This document shows positions 36,551-44,561 of a DNA stretch of 64,000 bases, piece after piece. A program made the position numbers and the translations under genes. Where the stretch lies: assembly GCA_030427145.1 (NCBI GenBank), contig JAUHWT010000002.1, positions 124,001-188,000 of the forward strand, given 5' to 3'. Origin of the DNA: Alphaproteobacteria bacterium. Lineage in GTDB: Bacteria; Pseudomonadota; Alphaproteobacteria; Rhodobacterales; Rhodobacteraceae. How positions within the stretch are numbered: the stretch's first letter is position 1; the number at the start of each line of letters is the position of its first letter. The notes under the pieces were generated by a model, which was not told the origin of the DNA, made no database searches, and was given only the letters and a program-made list of their open reading frames with translations.

Positions 36551-37822
36551 TCACGGATCGTCATACCGCCCGATATACCGCTCAAAAATCTCAATCGTGC
36601 GCCGCGCGATCCCCGTCCAGCCGAAGGTCCGCCGCGCAAACCGCGCGCCCTCCACCATCAGACGCTCGCGCACCCACTCATGCTGCATCGGCATGTTCAG
36701 CATCGCCGCAAACTCCTGCGGCCGCGTCGGATCCGCCACCAGCGCATGACGCCCGAACTCCACCTGCTCAAAAAGCCCGCCGCGCGTCGTCAGAACCGTG
36801 GGCGTGCCACAGGACATCGCCTCCACCGCCGTCATGCCAAACGGCTCATACCTGGACGGCAACGCAAACACCCCAGGCGCGCGATAGTAATCCGCCAGCT
36901 CATCATCGGACACATAGCCGCGCCAGTCGATTTTATCCCCGACACCCAGATCCTGCGCCTGCTGCTTCCAGGTCTTGACCAGCGCCTTGTCATCGTCGGA
37001 ATTGGCCCCCGCCGCCAGAACCAGCCGCGCCTCCGGCTGCAGCTCCAGCAGATGCGGCAACGCCTGAATGGCCAGATCATAGCCCTTGTTGGTCGCCGCC
37101 CGGCCCACGACATACACGTCATGTTTGGTCATGTTCAGCCGCTTGCGGATCCCTTCCAGCACGGTCGGCGTCGTGGCGGTGAACCGCTGTTCGTCGATGC
37201 CCGGCGGGATCATGGTGATATGCTTGCTCGGCAGATCGTAATGATCCTCGATCAGCTCCACCTGCTGCTCACTCGTGGCAATCATGTGGTCGCACGACCG
37301 GTACAGCACGAATTCCTTCTCGATCCGCTCATCGAACCGGTAATTCGCCTTCTTGCCCTCGCCCAGGCTCTCCATGTCCTTGGCCTTCCACCAGCCCAGC
37401 GAATGGGGCGTGTGGATATGCGGGATCTGCAACTCCTCGGCAATCTTCTGACCCGACACACCGGCATCCCAGTAATGCGAGTTCACCACGTCATACTGCA
37501 GATTATTCCGCCGCACCGCCGACAGCACATTGGTCACAAAATCCCCGTACCAGTCGTGCATGTCCTCCTTGCGGATGAAATCCGGACCCCCGAACGGAAT
37601 GCGCCAGACACGCAGGTTCTCGTTGATGCGGTCCTCCGCCGGCTGATCCTCAAACTGCCGCGTCAGCACATCAACCCGGTACCCGAGCCTCGCGAACCGC
37701 TTGGCCAGTTCCATGACAAAAACCACCTGCCCGCCGGTGTCGGGCTTGCCCAGCTCGGGCGTTCCCGCCACGTAGCCGTGCAGCGAAATCATCATCAGGT
37801 TGCCGGAATGTTGCTGTGCCAT
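36551..37822 (-). CDS. GT4 glycosyltransferase, probable mannosylfructose-phosphate synthase
   Basis: A 423-residue family-4 transferase of the sucrose-phosphate-synthase type. The N-terminal acceptor domain opens ISLHGYVAGTPELGKPDTGGQVVFV, typical of enzymes that use fructose-6-phosphate, and the donor domain contains PSRYEPFGMTAVEAMSCG with the EX7E pattern. With a dedicated HAD phosphatase next to it, it should make a non-reducing fructoside: mannosylfructose-phosphate from GDP-mannose (as in Agrobacterium MfpsA), or else sucrose-phosphate. GGGGAAAG precedes the ATG. Confidence 0.8.
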   Translation of the reverse strand: MAQQHSGNLMMISLHGYVAGTPELGKPDTGGQVVFVMELAKRFARLGYRVDVLTRQFEDQPAEDRINENLRVWRIPFGGPDFIRKEDMHDWYGDFVTNVLSAVRRNNLQYDVVNSHYWDAGVSGQKIAEELQIPHIHTPHSLGWWKAKDMESLGEGKKANYRFDERIEKEFVLYRSCDHMIATSEQQVELIEDHYDLPSKHITMIPPGIDEQRFTATTPTVLEGIRKRLNMTKHDVYVVGRAATNKGYDLAIQALPHLLELQPEARLVLAAGANSDDDKALVKTWKQQAQDLGVGDKIDWRGYVSDDELADYYRAPGVFALPSRYEPFGMTAVEAMSCGTPTVLTTRGGLFEQVEFGRHALVADPTRPQEFAAMLNMPMQHEWVRERLMVEGARFARRTFGWTGIARRTIEIFERYIGRYDDP

Positions 37823-37829
37823 CTTTCCC

Positions 37830-38597
37830 CTATCCGTTTACCGGACCGTTCTGGTCCCCGCCTGCCGGAACGACGCCGAAATGCATCAGCCCCTCCAGCA
37901 CGCCTGCCGCATGTTTCGCCCGCGCATGGTAGAACGGCACCGGTGGCAGCGCGTCGAGCAGTTCCTGCCGCGCATTGCCCACCGCAATCCGGTGTTCCGC
38001 AGCCTTCAACAGCTCCACATCATTACCACTGTCCCCGGATGCGACCACATGATCCGCGGCAATGCCAAGATGCGCCGCCAGAAACCGTGTCGCCTCACCC
38101 TTGCCCGCGGTCGCGGGCAGAACATCAAAATCGCTCGTGCCGGAGGCAATGATCTGGCAGTTGAGGTTTTCGCCCTCCAGGGCCGCCACCGCCTCCGCCC
38201 GTGCCTCCACCGGGACCGCAAAACTCACCTTCCAGGACGTCTGGTAAATTGCGTCATGCGGCGTGTGGCCGAGATCCTGCAAAATCTCAAAGATCCGCGC
38301 CTGCGGCCAGCCGTCAAACCGGTCCTGCCAGACGGTCAGGTTCTCACCACCCACACTAATCTCCGTTCCCATCGCGGTTACCACCGCATCGGGGGTCAGC
38401 CCGGCTGGAAACACGTTAATGAGCGTATCCGCCACGCTGCCCGAAGGGCGGCTCGAATTGACAACGAACCAAAGCCTCTCCCGGTTCCCCGCCAAAACCT
38501 CCGAAAGGTGTTTTAGCGCCGCGTCATCCCCGGTCAGCGTGTCATCGATATCGCTGATGAAAAGCCACTCACGTCCACCTTCCACAGGTCCGGTCAC
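37830..38597 (-). CDS. HAD-IIB phosphatase, probable mannosylfructose-phosphate phosphatase
   Basis: A 255-residue HAD phosphatase of the sucrose-phosphatase-like group. The catalytic DxDxT motif is FISDIDDTLTGD at residues 13-24, and the C-terminal acidic motif is VASGDSGNDVELL. It removes the phosphate from the product of the adjacent GT4 enzyme, driving the synthesis forward. The GTG start overlaps the stop of the upstream GH32-like gene. Confidence 0.83.
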   Translation of the reverse strand: MTGPVEGGREWLFISDIDDTLTGDDAALKHLSEVLAGNRERLWFVVNSSRPSGSVADTLINVFPAGLTPDAVVTAMGTEISVGGENLTVWQDRFDGWPQARIFEILQDLGHTPHDAIYQTSWKVSFAVPVEARAEAVAALEGENLNCQIIASGTSDFDVLPATAGKGEATRFLAAHLGIAADHVVASGDSGNDVELLKAAEHRIAVGNARQELLDALPPVPFYHARAKHAAGVLEGLMHFGVVPAGGDQNGPVNG

Positions 38598-40147
38598 GAT
38601 GCGGCGGCTCCATCAACATGCATGGGCATATCCGTCTCGCGGGTCGCGGTGTAAACCGACTCGACCTCGCTGGCCGCCCGGCGCAGCCATTCCATCGACG
38701 TGTCCCAAAGCTTCAGTTTCGCGGATTCCGTATAGAACCCGACCCGGCCCTCGGAATAACCGTCATCCACCACCGACAGGGTAATCTGCCCGTTGAGCGA
38801 GAACTCGATATAGGTCCCGTGCGTGACGATCTCGAGCGAGATCTCATTCCGGTCCGGATTGGGCAGGAAATTCCCGGTCTGCAGCGTCTCATACTCAAAC
38901 GCATGCTCGAACTCAGGCCGCGAATTCGCGCCCCAGCGCCTGAGCTGCGCAAACCCCTTCACCAGGTCGAGCGACAGGTAATACCCGTCCCCCTCATCCG
39001 AGACCCGCAGCACCAGGCCGCATTTCCCGCGACCCTCAAGCTGCATCTTGGTGCGCAGCCGGAAATCCTGATGTTCACCGGGGATCAGAAACGCCTCAAA
39101 CCCGCTGTCACAGCGCAGATGCACGCCGTCATCCGCATCCATGTCGATCATGGCATTGGCATTGTTGCCCATCATCGCGCTGTACTCGGCCGGGTTGGTC
39201 ACCTGAAAATTGTTGTAGGCCAGGTCATCAAATCCGCGGAAGGACTTCAGCCGCAACCGTCCGCCATCATCCGTCACCAGTTCCTTGGGCGGCGGCAGCA
39301 GACGCGCGATAAACTCGCGCCCATAGATGATTTCCTTGCGCTGGAAGAAATTGAACAGCAGCACCCGGTCACCCACCTTGCAGGTCCGCGCCGCGTAATT
39401 GCCCTTCGCCAGCAGCACGTTGTCCGAGAAATTCATCCACGGACCCTCGATTTTGTCCGCGTGCCAGTAATGGATTTTGGTGTCCTCACGGATCGAGCCA
39501 ATGAGGTAACAGCGCCCGTCCATCCGCAGAAGGTTTGGCACCTCCACATCGTCATAGAGCCCCGGCGTATAAAGCGGCGGCCCAAACTCGAATTTGTTCG
39601 GCGCCGTCTCCCGCGCCACCCCGACACAGCCGCGCCGGATGATTGGCCCGTCCTTGACCCGCGTCGAGGACAGAAGCATCCGCTCCCCCGTCACCGGATC
39701 GTGGTAGAAAAACGGATCGCGGAAACTGACCCAGTTGCGCCCCTCATCCACGGTGGATTCGTACCACGGTCCCGGCACCTCCAGCGGGTACGCCCCTGAA
39801 CTGCACCGCTCCCAGGTATAAAGGTCATCGGACCGCGCCAGGCCCACACGCTGGACCCGGCCATATTCCGCCCGGCAGAGCCCGGTATAGAACATGCGCC
39901 ACGACCCCGGTTTTTCCGGATCGGGTGTCACATGCATTGTCCAGAGCATGTCATCGTCCCACTGGCCAGGATCGCCCACAAAAAGGGCATTTTTAACCCT
40001 GCGCCACGTCATTCCGTCCTCACTGACGGCATGGGCTATGAAGTCGTGGTTTGGCAGCACCAGATGGAAAAGGTGAAACAAACCATTGTGGTACACAACA
40101 TCGACGTCGCCGATATCAGACCTGAGAAATCCGTGCGAAGCATACAT
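38594..40147 (-). CDS. GH32-like beta-fructosidase family protein, cytoplasmic
   Basis: A 517-residue protein with a five-bladed beta-propeller N-terminal domain of glycoside hydrolase family 32 and a C-terminal beta-sandwich (about 345-490). The RDP box is SFRDPFFYHD and the acid/base box is EVPNLLRMDG. The usual NDPN nucleophile box is degenerate (GDVDVVYHNGLFHLF), leaving an Asp but not the Asn-Asp-Pro-Asn. There is no signal peptide. First gene of the minus-strand operon; probably acts on the fructoside made by the two enzymes downstream. Confidence 0.82.
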   Translation of the reverse strand: MYASHGFLRSDIGDVDVVYHNGLFHLFHLVLPNHDFIAHAVSEDGMTWRRVKNALFVGDPGQWDDDMLWTMHVTPDPEKPGSWRMFYTGLCRAEYGRVQRVGLARSDDLYTWERCSSGAYPLEVPGPWYESTVDEGRNWVSFRDPFFYHDPVTGERMLLSSTRVKDGPIIRRGCVGVARETAPNKFEFGPPLYTPGLYDDVEVPNLLRMDGRCYLIGSIREDTKIHYWHADKIEGPWMNFSDNVLLAKGNYAARTCKVGDRVLLFNFFQRKEIIYGREFIARLLPPPKELVTDDGGRLRLKSFRGFDDLAYNNFQVTNPAEYSAMMGNNANAMIDMDADDGVHLRCDSGFEAFLIPGEHQDFRLRTKMQLEGRGKCGLVLRVSDEGDGYYLSLDLVKGFAQLRRWGANSRPEFEHAFEYETLQTGNFLPNPDRNEISLEIVTHGTYIEFSLNGQITLSVVDDGYSEGRVGFYTESAKLKLWDTSMEWLRRAASEVESVYTATRETDMPMHVDGAAAS

Positions 40148-40527
40148 GCTGAATCAGTTGCACATTTTTCAGGTGACCGCAATCAACCGGCTCCCACGGC
40201 TCATGCCTGGCGTGGTCCCGTCAACGGGTGCGCTACGGCGTTCAACCCGTCATGCGGACGGTATTAAAGTGCTGTTTTCACGTTATCTTTTCCGGTACAC
40301 GTATTTCACTACGTCGAGCAAGGCGCCACCAGCGCCAGCAAACGCCCGATAGGTCATACAACATTCATGTGCCTAAATTTGCACACCTGCCCAATAAATA
40401 GGCAATATACATTTTCAAAAAACCAATCAGTCCGCACCGGTCGATGTAAAGCACCGCTGACAACACCCATATCCCGCGCAGATGGAAAACAACCTTTACA
40501 CACCCCGCCCTGAACTACGGAGTGCCC
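40148..40527. other. Intergenic region between divergent operons
   Basis: About 380 bp with no credible gene. It must hold the promoters of the GH32-headed operon (minus) and of the membrane protein/XRE pair (plus). Toward the right end it is AT-rich, with arms GCCTA and TAGGC 28 bp apart around 40372-40404. I see no confident -35/-10 pair. Confidence 0.5.
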
Positions 40528-40899
40528 ATGAAACGCTACATCATCGAACTGGGCCTCGCCCTGATCGCATACGCCGTCACCCTCGTCATTTCCCTCCGGA
40601 TGCTGGCGACCGGCGTGGACACCCAGGCCACCCGCATCGCCCTGTCCCTCCTGCCCATGCTGCCCGGTCTCGCCATGTGCGCGATCATCCTGCGCCACCT
40701 CGCCCGCCTCGACGAGTTCCAGCGCAAACTTCAGCTCGAGGCCCTGGCCCTCGCCTTCACCGGCACCGCACTGATTACCTTCAGCTACGGCTTTCTCGAA
40801 AATGTCGGTTTCCCGAAACTCTCGATGTTCGCCGTCTGGCCCCTGATGGCGGTTCTCTGGGTGATCGGAACACTGGTCGGCCGGATCAGGTACCGATGA
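40528..40899 (+). CDS. Four-helix membrane protein of unknown function
   Basis: A 123-residue membrane protein with four predicted helices (YIIELGLALIAYAVTLVISL, ALSLLPMLPGLAMCAIILRHL, LALAFTGTALITFSYGFLE, SMFAVWPLMAVLWVIGTLV). A charged loop ARLDEFQRKLQLE sits between helices 2 and 3. The ATG is 5 bases behind GGAG. It overlaps the XRE gene by 4 bp (ATGA). Such membrane protein/XRE pairs are widespread; the membrane protein's job is not known. Confidence 0.75.
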   Translation: MKRYIIELGLALIAYAVTLVISLRMLATGVDTQATRIALSLLPMLPGLAMCAIILRHLARLDEFQRKLQLEALALAFTGTALITFSYGFLENVGFPKLSMFAVWPLMAVLWVIGTLVGRIRYR

Positions 40900-41084
40900 A
40901 AAACCGAATTCATGAACTCCGCCTGGATCGCGGCTGGTCCCAGGCCGAACTTGCCAAATCCCTGGAGGTCTCGCGCCAGACCGTCAACGCGATCGAGCGC
41001 GGCCGCTACGACCCGAGCCTCCCTCTAGCGTTCCGCATATCGCAGGTCTTCGACCTGCCGATTGAGGAGATATTCGAGCCATGA
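40896..41084 (+). CDS. Small XRE-family transcriptional regulator
   Basis: A 62-residue protein consisting of one Cro/C1-type helix-turn-helix: MKNRIHELRLDRGWSQAELA, then VSRQTVNAIERGRYDPSL, ending FDLPIEEIFEP. It is of the YgzD/YozG size class and very likely regulates its own operon with the coupled membrane protein. Confidence 0.9.
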   Translation: MKNRIHELRLDRGWSQAELAKSLEVSRQTVNAIERGRYDPSLPLAFRISQVFDLPIEEIFEP

Positions 41085-41145
41085 TCCGCGGGCAGTTTTG
41101 GACAAAACCCCTCTCAATTTCGGCCACTTTCGGCGAAACCCCGTG

Positions 41146-41178
41146 CAATCTGTGCCATTTGACTCACAATCTGTGCCA
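41146..41178. repeat. Direct repeat, possible remnant of an IS21-like element end
   Basis: CAATCTGTGCCA occurs at 41146-41157 and again at 41167-41178, a 21-bp period. Related motifs (GGCCACTTT near 41122, GACACTTTCC near 41216) lie on either side. Repeated blocks of the form GTGCCA-TTT are typical of the terminal regions of IS21-family elements; no transposase gene is near. The identification is tentative. Confidence 0.35.
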
Positions 41179-41247
41179 CTTTTAGTGCAGGTTCGGACAG
41201 TCTCCCAGCCGTTTCGACACTTTCCAGAGCGGTTTCGGACACCGCAA

Positions 41248-42126
41248 TCAGCCAAAATCCATGCGGAGCGTGAAACGGTATTGCGGCTTGTCGAGACCTT
41301 TCGGCGCCCTGTCAAATCTACCCGCCCGCTTCACCGCGCGCACCGCGGCATGATCGAACTCCGCGATGCCCGACGAACGCTCAATTCCAACATTCGCCAA
41401 CTGGCCAGATGTCTGAACAATAACAAAAATTTCCACTGAAACTCTCTCCGGGCGCCCGGAAGGACGCCTTTTTCGCCGCTCTATTCGGGCCCGGATTTGG
41501 CTCCCCCAGACGGTTGTCAGCCTGACGGTCTCACCCCGCGACAGGGTCGTCGTACTGGCATTTCCGCGGTTGCCCGCCACTGCGGATCCACCCGCTCCGG
41601 CGGATTTCTGCTCCACCTGCCGAGCGCTGTCCACATCGGCGGTTTTTGCAGGTTCCTCAATGGGCTCCAGGTTTTCCGGCCGGCGCCTTGGCTTCTCAAC
41701 CACCTCCGCTTTGGCCTCCGCCTCCGGTTCCAACTCCGCCTCTGCCTCCGGTTTTTCAGGCTCCGGCGGTGGCGGCGGCGCAACCGTTTCCGTCTCCATC
41801 TTCTCGGGCCGGTCCCGCTCCGGCGCGGCCATCGCCAACTGGATTTCCGCCCGCGGCGCGACCACCGGTTTGATCACCGGCAGGTTCACATCCAGCGCCG
41901 CCTCATCCGGCGCATCCAACTCCGTTTGATCCTCCACCACCTCCGGCGGCCGCTCCCAGGTCTCGACCAGTTCCCTGATGGTCGCATCCGCCGCCTGAAC
42001 GCTGATCAGATACTCTCCACCGACGCCACCGGCCTCCACACCCTCGCGCGGAACCAGTGCAAACAGCACCACGTGAACCGCGACCGCGACGCCGAAAAAC
42101 ACCGTAATTTCAGCGGGTTTCCTCAT
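41248..42126 (-). CDS. tonB: TonB energy transducer
   Basis: A 292-residue TonB. It has one N-terminal transmembrane anchor (ITVFFGVAVAVHVVLFALV), a long Pro/Glu/Ala-rich periplasmic spacer (APPPPPEPEKPEAEAELEPE), and a C-terminal TonB domain (VSVEIFVIVQTSGQLANVGI, AVRAVKRAGRF). It carries proton-motive energy from ExbB/ExbD to outer-membrane receptors, probably for iron-siderophore or haem uptake given the neighbours. Coupled to the second exbD gene (ATGA). Confidence 0.92.
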   Translation of the reverse strand: MRKPAEITVFFGVAVAVHVVLFALVPREGVEAGGVGGEYLISVQAADATIRELVETWERPPEVVEDQTELDAPDEAALDVNLPVIKPVVAPRAEIQLAMAAPERDRPEKMETETVAPPPPPEPEKPEAEAELEPEAEAKAEVVEKPRRRPENLEPIEEPAKTADVDSARQVEQKSAGAGGSAVAGNRGNASTTTLSRGETVRLTTVWGSQIRARIERRKRRPSGRPERVSVEIFVIVQTSGQLANVGIERSSGIAEFDHAAVRAVKRAGRFDRAPKGLDKPQYRFTLRMDFG

Positions 42127-42518
42127 TCCGGTGTCACCACCAGTTCTACGCTCGACAGCCCCGCCTGCGCCATCCGCTGAAGGGTTTCGGCCAAAACCGA
42201 CGCCTCCAGATCCGCATCCGCGCGCATTTTGACGGTGGCATGATCCGCAGCCGCAAGGCTGTCTATGGCGCTGTCACCTTCCTGGCCGTCATGGTGAATC
42301 CGGCCATTTTCGTCCATGAAAACAACCTGTTGACCGTCATCCTCACCGCCCGCCGACTGCGCATCCGCCGTTTCGGGCGGCGTCACCTCAAAAGGCTCCG
42401 GCCCCGTGAGTGTCGAGGTCATCAGGAAGAAAATCAGCAGCAAAAACACCACGTTGATCATCGGCACAATGGACTCGCCCCTTGCGCGACGCGGCGGATC
42501 GGAAAAGTCCATCATCAT
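42123..42518 (-). CDS. exbD: ExbD-type biopolymer transporter, second copy (Asn at the proton-carrying position)
   Basis: A 131-residue ExbD with one N-terminal membrane helix and a periplasmic domain. The helix reads VPMINVVFLLLIFFLM: the residue aligned with the essential Asp of ExbD/TolR is Asn22 (codon AAC). The periplasmic part has an acidic insertion (SAGGEDDGQQ). It overlaps both the first exbD gene and tonB by 4 bp, so it is certainly part of the same complex. It may pair with the Asp-bearing copy. Confidence 0.88.
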   Translation of the reverse strand: MMMDFSDPPRRARGESIVPMINVVFLLLIFFLMTSTLTGPEPFEVTPPETADAQSAGGEDDGQQVVFMDENGRIHHDGQEGDSAIDSLAAADHATVKMRADADLEASVLAETLQRMAQAGLSSVELVVTPE

Positions 42519-42886
42519 TCCACCAGTACGATTGAGGTAAAACCCGCAGCCCTTAATTTTGCAGCGGTATCAACGAGATGCTGCAACGTCGCCCCATCCT
42601 TCCCACGAAGGATCAAAGGGTCGGTGGGAGCCTCCATCAGCGGCGTCACCGCCGAAACGATGCCGCCAACCTCCGCCCCGTTGAGCAGCACACGCTCCGG
42701 CGTGACATCAATTAAACGCGGCGGCCCGGTATAACTCCCGCCCCCGGACGCAAGCGGCAGCGGCAGCACCTCATCCACCCCAAACCGCGACGCGAGCATG
42801 AAAAAAACCAGCAGCAGAAACACCACATCGATCATCGGTGTCAGGCTCGGCTTCCGCCGCGGTCTGGCTGGAGGCAACAGCTGCAT
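42515..42886 (-). CDS. exbD: ExbD-type biopolymer transporter, first copy
   Basis: A 123-residue ExbD with the helix LTPMIDVVFLLLVFFML carrying the expected proton-relay Asp20, then a periplasmic domain (ILRGKDGATLQHLVDTAAKL) typical of the family. It starts 4 bp after exbB and overlaps the second exbD gene by 4 bp. Confidence 0.92.
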   Translation of the reverse strand: MQLLPPARPRRKPSLTPMIDVVFLLLVFFMLASRFGVDEVLPLPLASGGGSYTGPPRLIDVTPERVLLNGAEVGGIVSAVTPLMEAPTDPLILRGKDGATLQHLVDTAAKLRAAGFTSIVLVE

Positions 42887-42890
42887 ATGC

Positions 42891-43814
42891 CTATTCCGCG
42901 GCGAGTTTCATCGCTACGGGCTCCCGGGCAACAAAGATCCGGGCCGCGCCGTCCTCAACATCGCGCCGGATCCGGTCGATGACCGCCTCAAACCATGTCA
43001 GCGCCGCGGAGGCCGGAATCGCCACGGCCATACCCGCTGCGGTGGTCAGCAGAGCCTCCCAGATACCGCCCGCCAGGAGAGAGGGATCGGCACGGCTACC
43101 GGCCTGCTGCAGCGCCTGAAAGGCCGCAATCATGCCCAAAACGGTGCCCAAAAGCCCCAAAAGCGGCGCAATCGTGGCGATGAGCTCCAGCGCGCGCAGA
43201 CCGGTTCCGGCCTCGCCAATGCCTTTGCGGGCCACACGCGCGGTCTCCTCACGGGCCCGATCCTCCGGAAGCTGACGCACGGCGGAAAGGGCCGCATAGA
43301 CAACTTTCGACCGTATCCCGCTACGGCCCTGTACCGTGGCAATGGCCTGGTCGTAGCGGCCATGCTCAAACGCCTCGAGCGCGCTGCCCGCCTTGCCCGT
43401 CGACCAGGCCCCGATCAGGGCCAGCCGCCAGATTTTCCACAGGATCAGCGCGAGCGTAATCACCGAAAGAGCCGCAATCGCCCAGATCGATGGCCCGCCA
43501 TTACGCAGGAACGTCGCCGCCGTGTCCCAGGCGTATCGCCAGGTGTCGATGGCTGCTTCAGGGGTGCTCTGTGGTGCGGCAGGTTCCGCCACGGCCGTTT
43601 CGGCACCAACCTCTTCAGACGCCGTCAGCAGATCCGGCTCAGAAGCTTCAGTCTCCGCCGGGGAGAACAGGTTTTCGGCTTTTTCCTGGCCCGTTGCGTC
43701 GGCTCCGCCCTCGAACGCCGGCGCCTCGACCGAAGTCATCGGCTCGGGTGCGTCCTGCGCGAAACCGGGTGAGGCTGCGAGCACCAGACCGAGACAGACC
43801 AAAGCGGGAAACAT
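42891..43814 (-). CDS. exbB: ExbB/TolQ-family proton channel subunit with periplasmic N-terminal domain
   Basis: The C-terminal 200 residues are a MotA/TolQ/ExbB channel (WAIAALSVITLALILWKIW, ATIAPLLGLLGTVLGMIAAF, LLTTAAGMAVAIPASAAL). I chose the ATG at 43814, which gives a signal peptide (MFPALVCLGLVLAASPGFA) and then an acidic, Pro/Ala/Glu-rich periplasmic extension of about 90 residues not found in E. coli ExbB. The open frame extends upstream, so a longer start is possible. First gene of exbB-exbD-exbD-tonB. Confidence 0.88.
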   Translation of the reverse strand: MFPALVCLGLVLAASPGFAQDAPEPMTSVEAPAFEGGADATGQEKAENLFSPAETEASEPDLLTASEEVGAETAVAEPAAPQSTPEAAIDTWRYAWDTAATFLRNGGPSIWAIAALSVITLALILWKIWRLALIGAWSTGKAGSALEAFEHGRYDQAIATVQGRSGIRSKVVYAALSAVRQLPEDRAREETARVARKGIGEAGTGLRALELIATIAPLLGLLGTVLGMIAAFQALQQAGSRADPSLLAGGIWEALLTTAAGMAVAIPASAALTWFEAVIDRIRRDVEDGAARIFVAREPVAMKLAAE

Positions 43815-43977
43815 TCTGCTGTTACGGCCAAACAGTCGCGAGGCTCCCTCCGACTCTAACATTCCGAATACTGCTTTGCTGGCTTTGCTCACGGTGTCGC
43901 TCTCCGCAAAAGTCTCTTCATCCACGGTTTTTTCCGTGTCCCCGCACCTCAAATCCGACGCGGGAATATTACCATAC

Positions 43978-44006
43978 CATATTTGTCAGGATTAGGTCTT
44001 GCAACA
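43978..44006 (-). promoter_or_regulatory. Candidate promoter of the exbB operon
   Basis: On the minus strand TTGCAA and TATGGT are separated by 17 bp, upstream of exbB. The leader would be about 160 nt. I could not identify an Irr, RirA or Fur site with confidence. Confidence 0.35.
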
Positions 44007-44135
44007 CCAATACGTAAGCGAAGTTACTATCGGCAGTCGCGTGCCGGGTGATGCATGCCTGGTTCGAAGGGATGTGGCAGAGGCCTTTCGGGTACCGGCG
44101 AGGCCCGCCCGCCGGACACCCGCGCCCTCTTCCGT

Positions 44136-44435
44136 TCAGGGCTGAAGCGCGGTCTCGGTCCAGTTCATGTTCTGGAAATCCTCACGAAATGCGAAGGTTA
44201 CAAGATGCCGGTCGATCACGTCCTTCGCCATGGAGAGCCTTGATTCGTCGCTGACGTCCATCACGACCTCCATCACGCCATCGCGCGCGACCATGTGCGC
44301 CGTCCCGAGGGGAAGCTCGGCGCGGCCGGTGGTCTCATCGTATTCGACCTCGACCTTGTGGCCGAAATGCTTGCACAACTGGCCGATATATTTGCCCGCA
44401 TTGGGGGTTTCAAAATGTCCGGTGAGTCTGATCAT
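44136..44435 (-). CDS. DUF2218 domain protein
   Basis: A 99-residue protein matching DUF2218: HFETPNAGKYIGQLCKHFGHKVEVEYDE at the start and RLSMAKDVIDRHLVTFAFRE near the end. These small soluble proteins are repeatedly found beside siderophore-uptake genes; their function is unknown. It is transcribed divergently from the siderophore ABC operon and toward exbB. Confidence 0.8.
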   Translation of the reverse strand: MIRLTGHFETPNAGKYIGQLCKHFGHKVEVEYDETTGRAELPLGTAHMVARDGVMEVVMDVSDESRLSMAKDVIDRHLVTFAFREDFQNMNWTETALQP

Positions 44436-44561
44436 GGCAATATCCGATTGTTTTGCTCAGATTATGCGCTGGACCTCCCGGAGGCAACAGACTAATTTAC
44501 CAGGGAATTTCCGTGAAGCCAGCGGTCCGCGAGCCACACGATCCAGTTGGGGGACAACCAC

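Noticed and set aside
36680..38152. 490-codon plus-strand open frame opposite the GT4/HAD genes
   Set aside because: Arg/His/Leu-rich with no domain; both minus-strand genes are recognisable.
41143..41180. TGGCACAGATTGC on the minus strand as a sigma-54 promoter
   Set aside because: The GG and GC elements are 8 bases apart, not the required 10, and the site lies between convergent gene ends.
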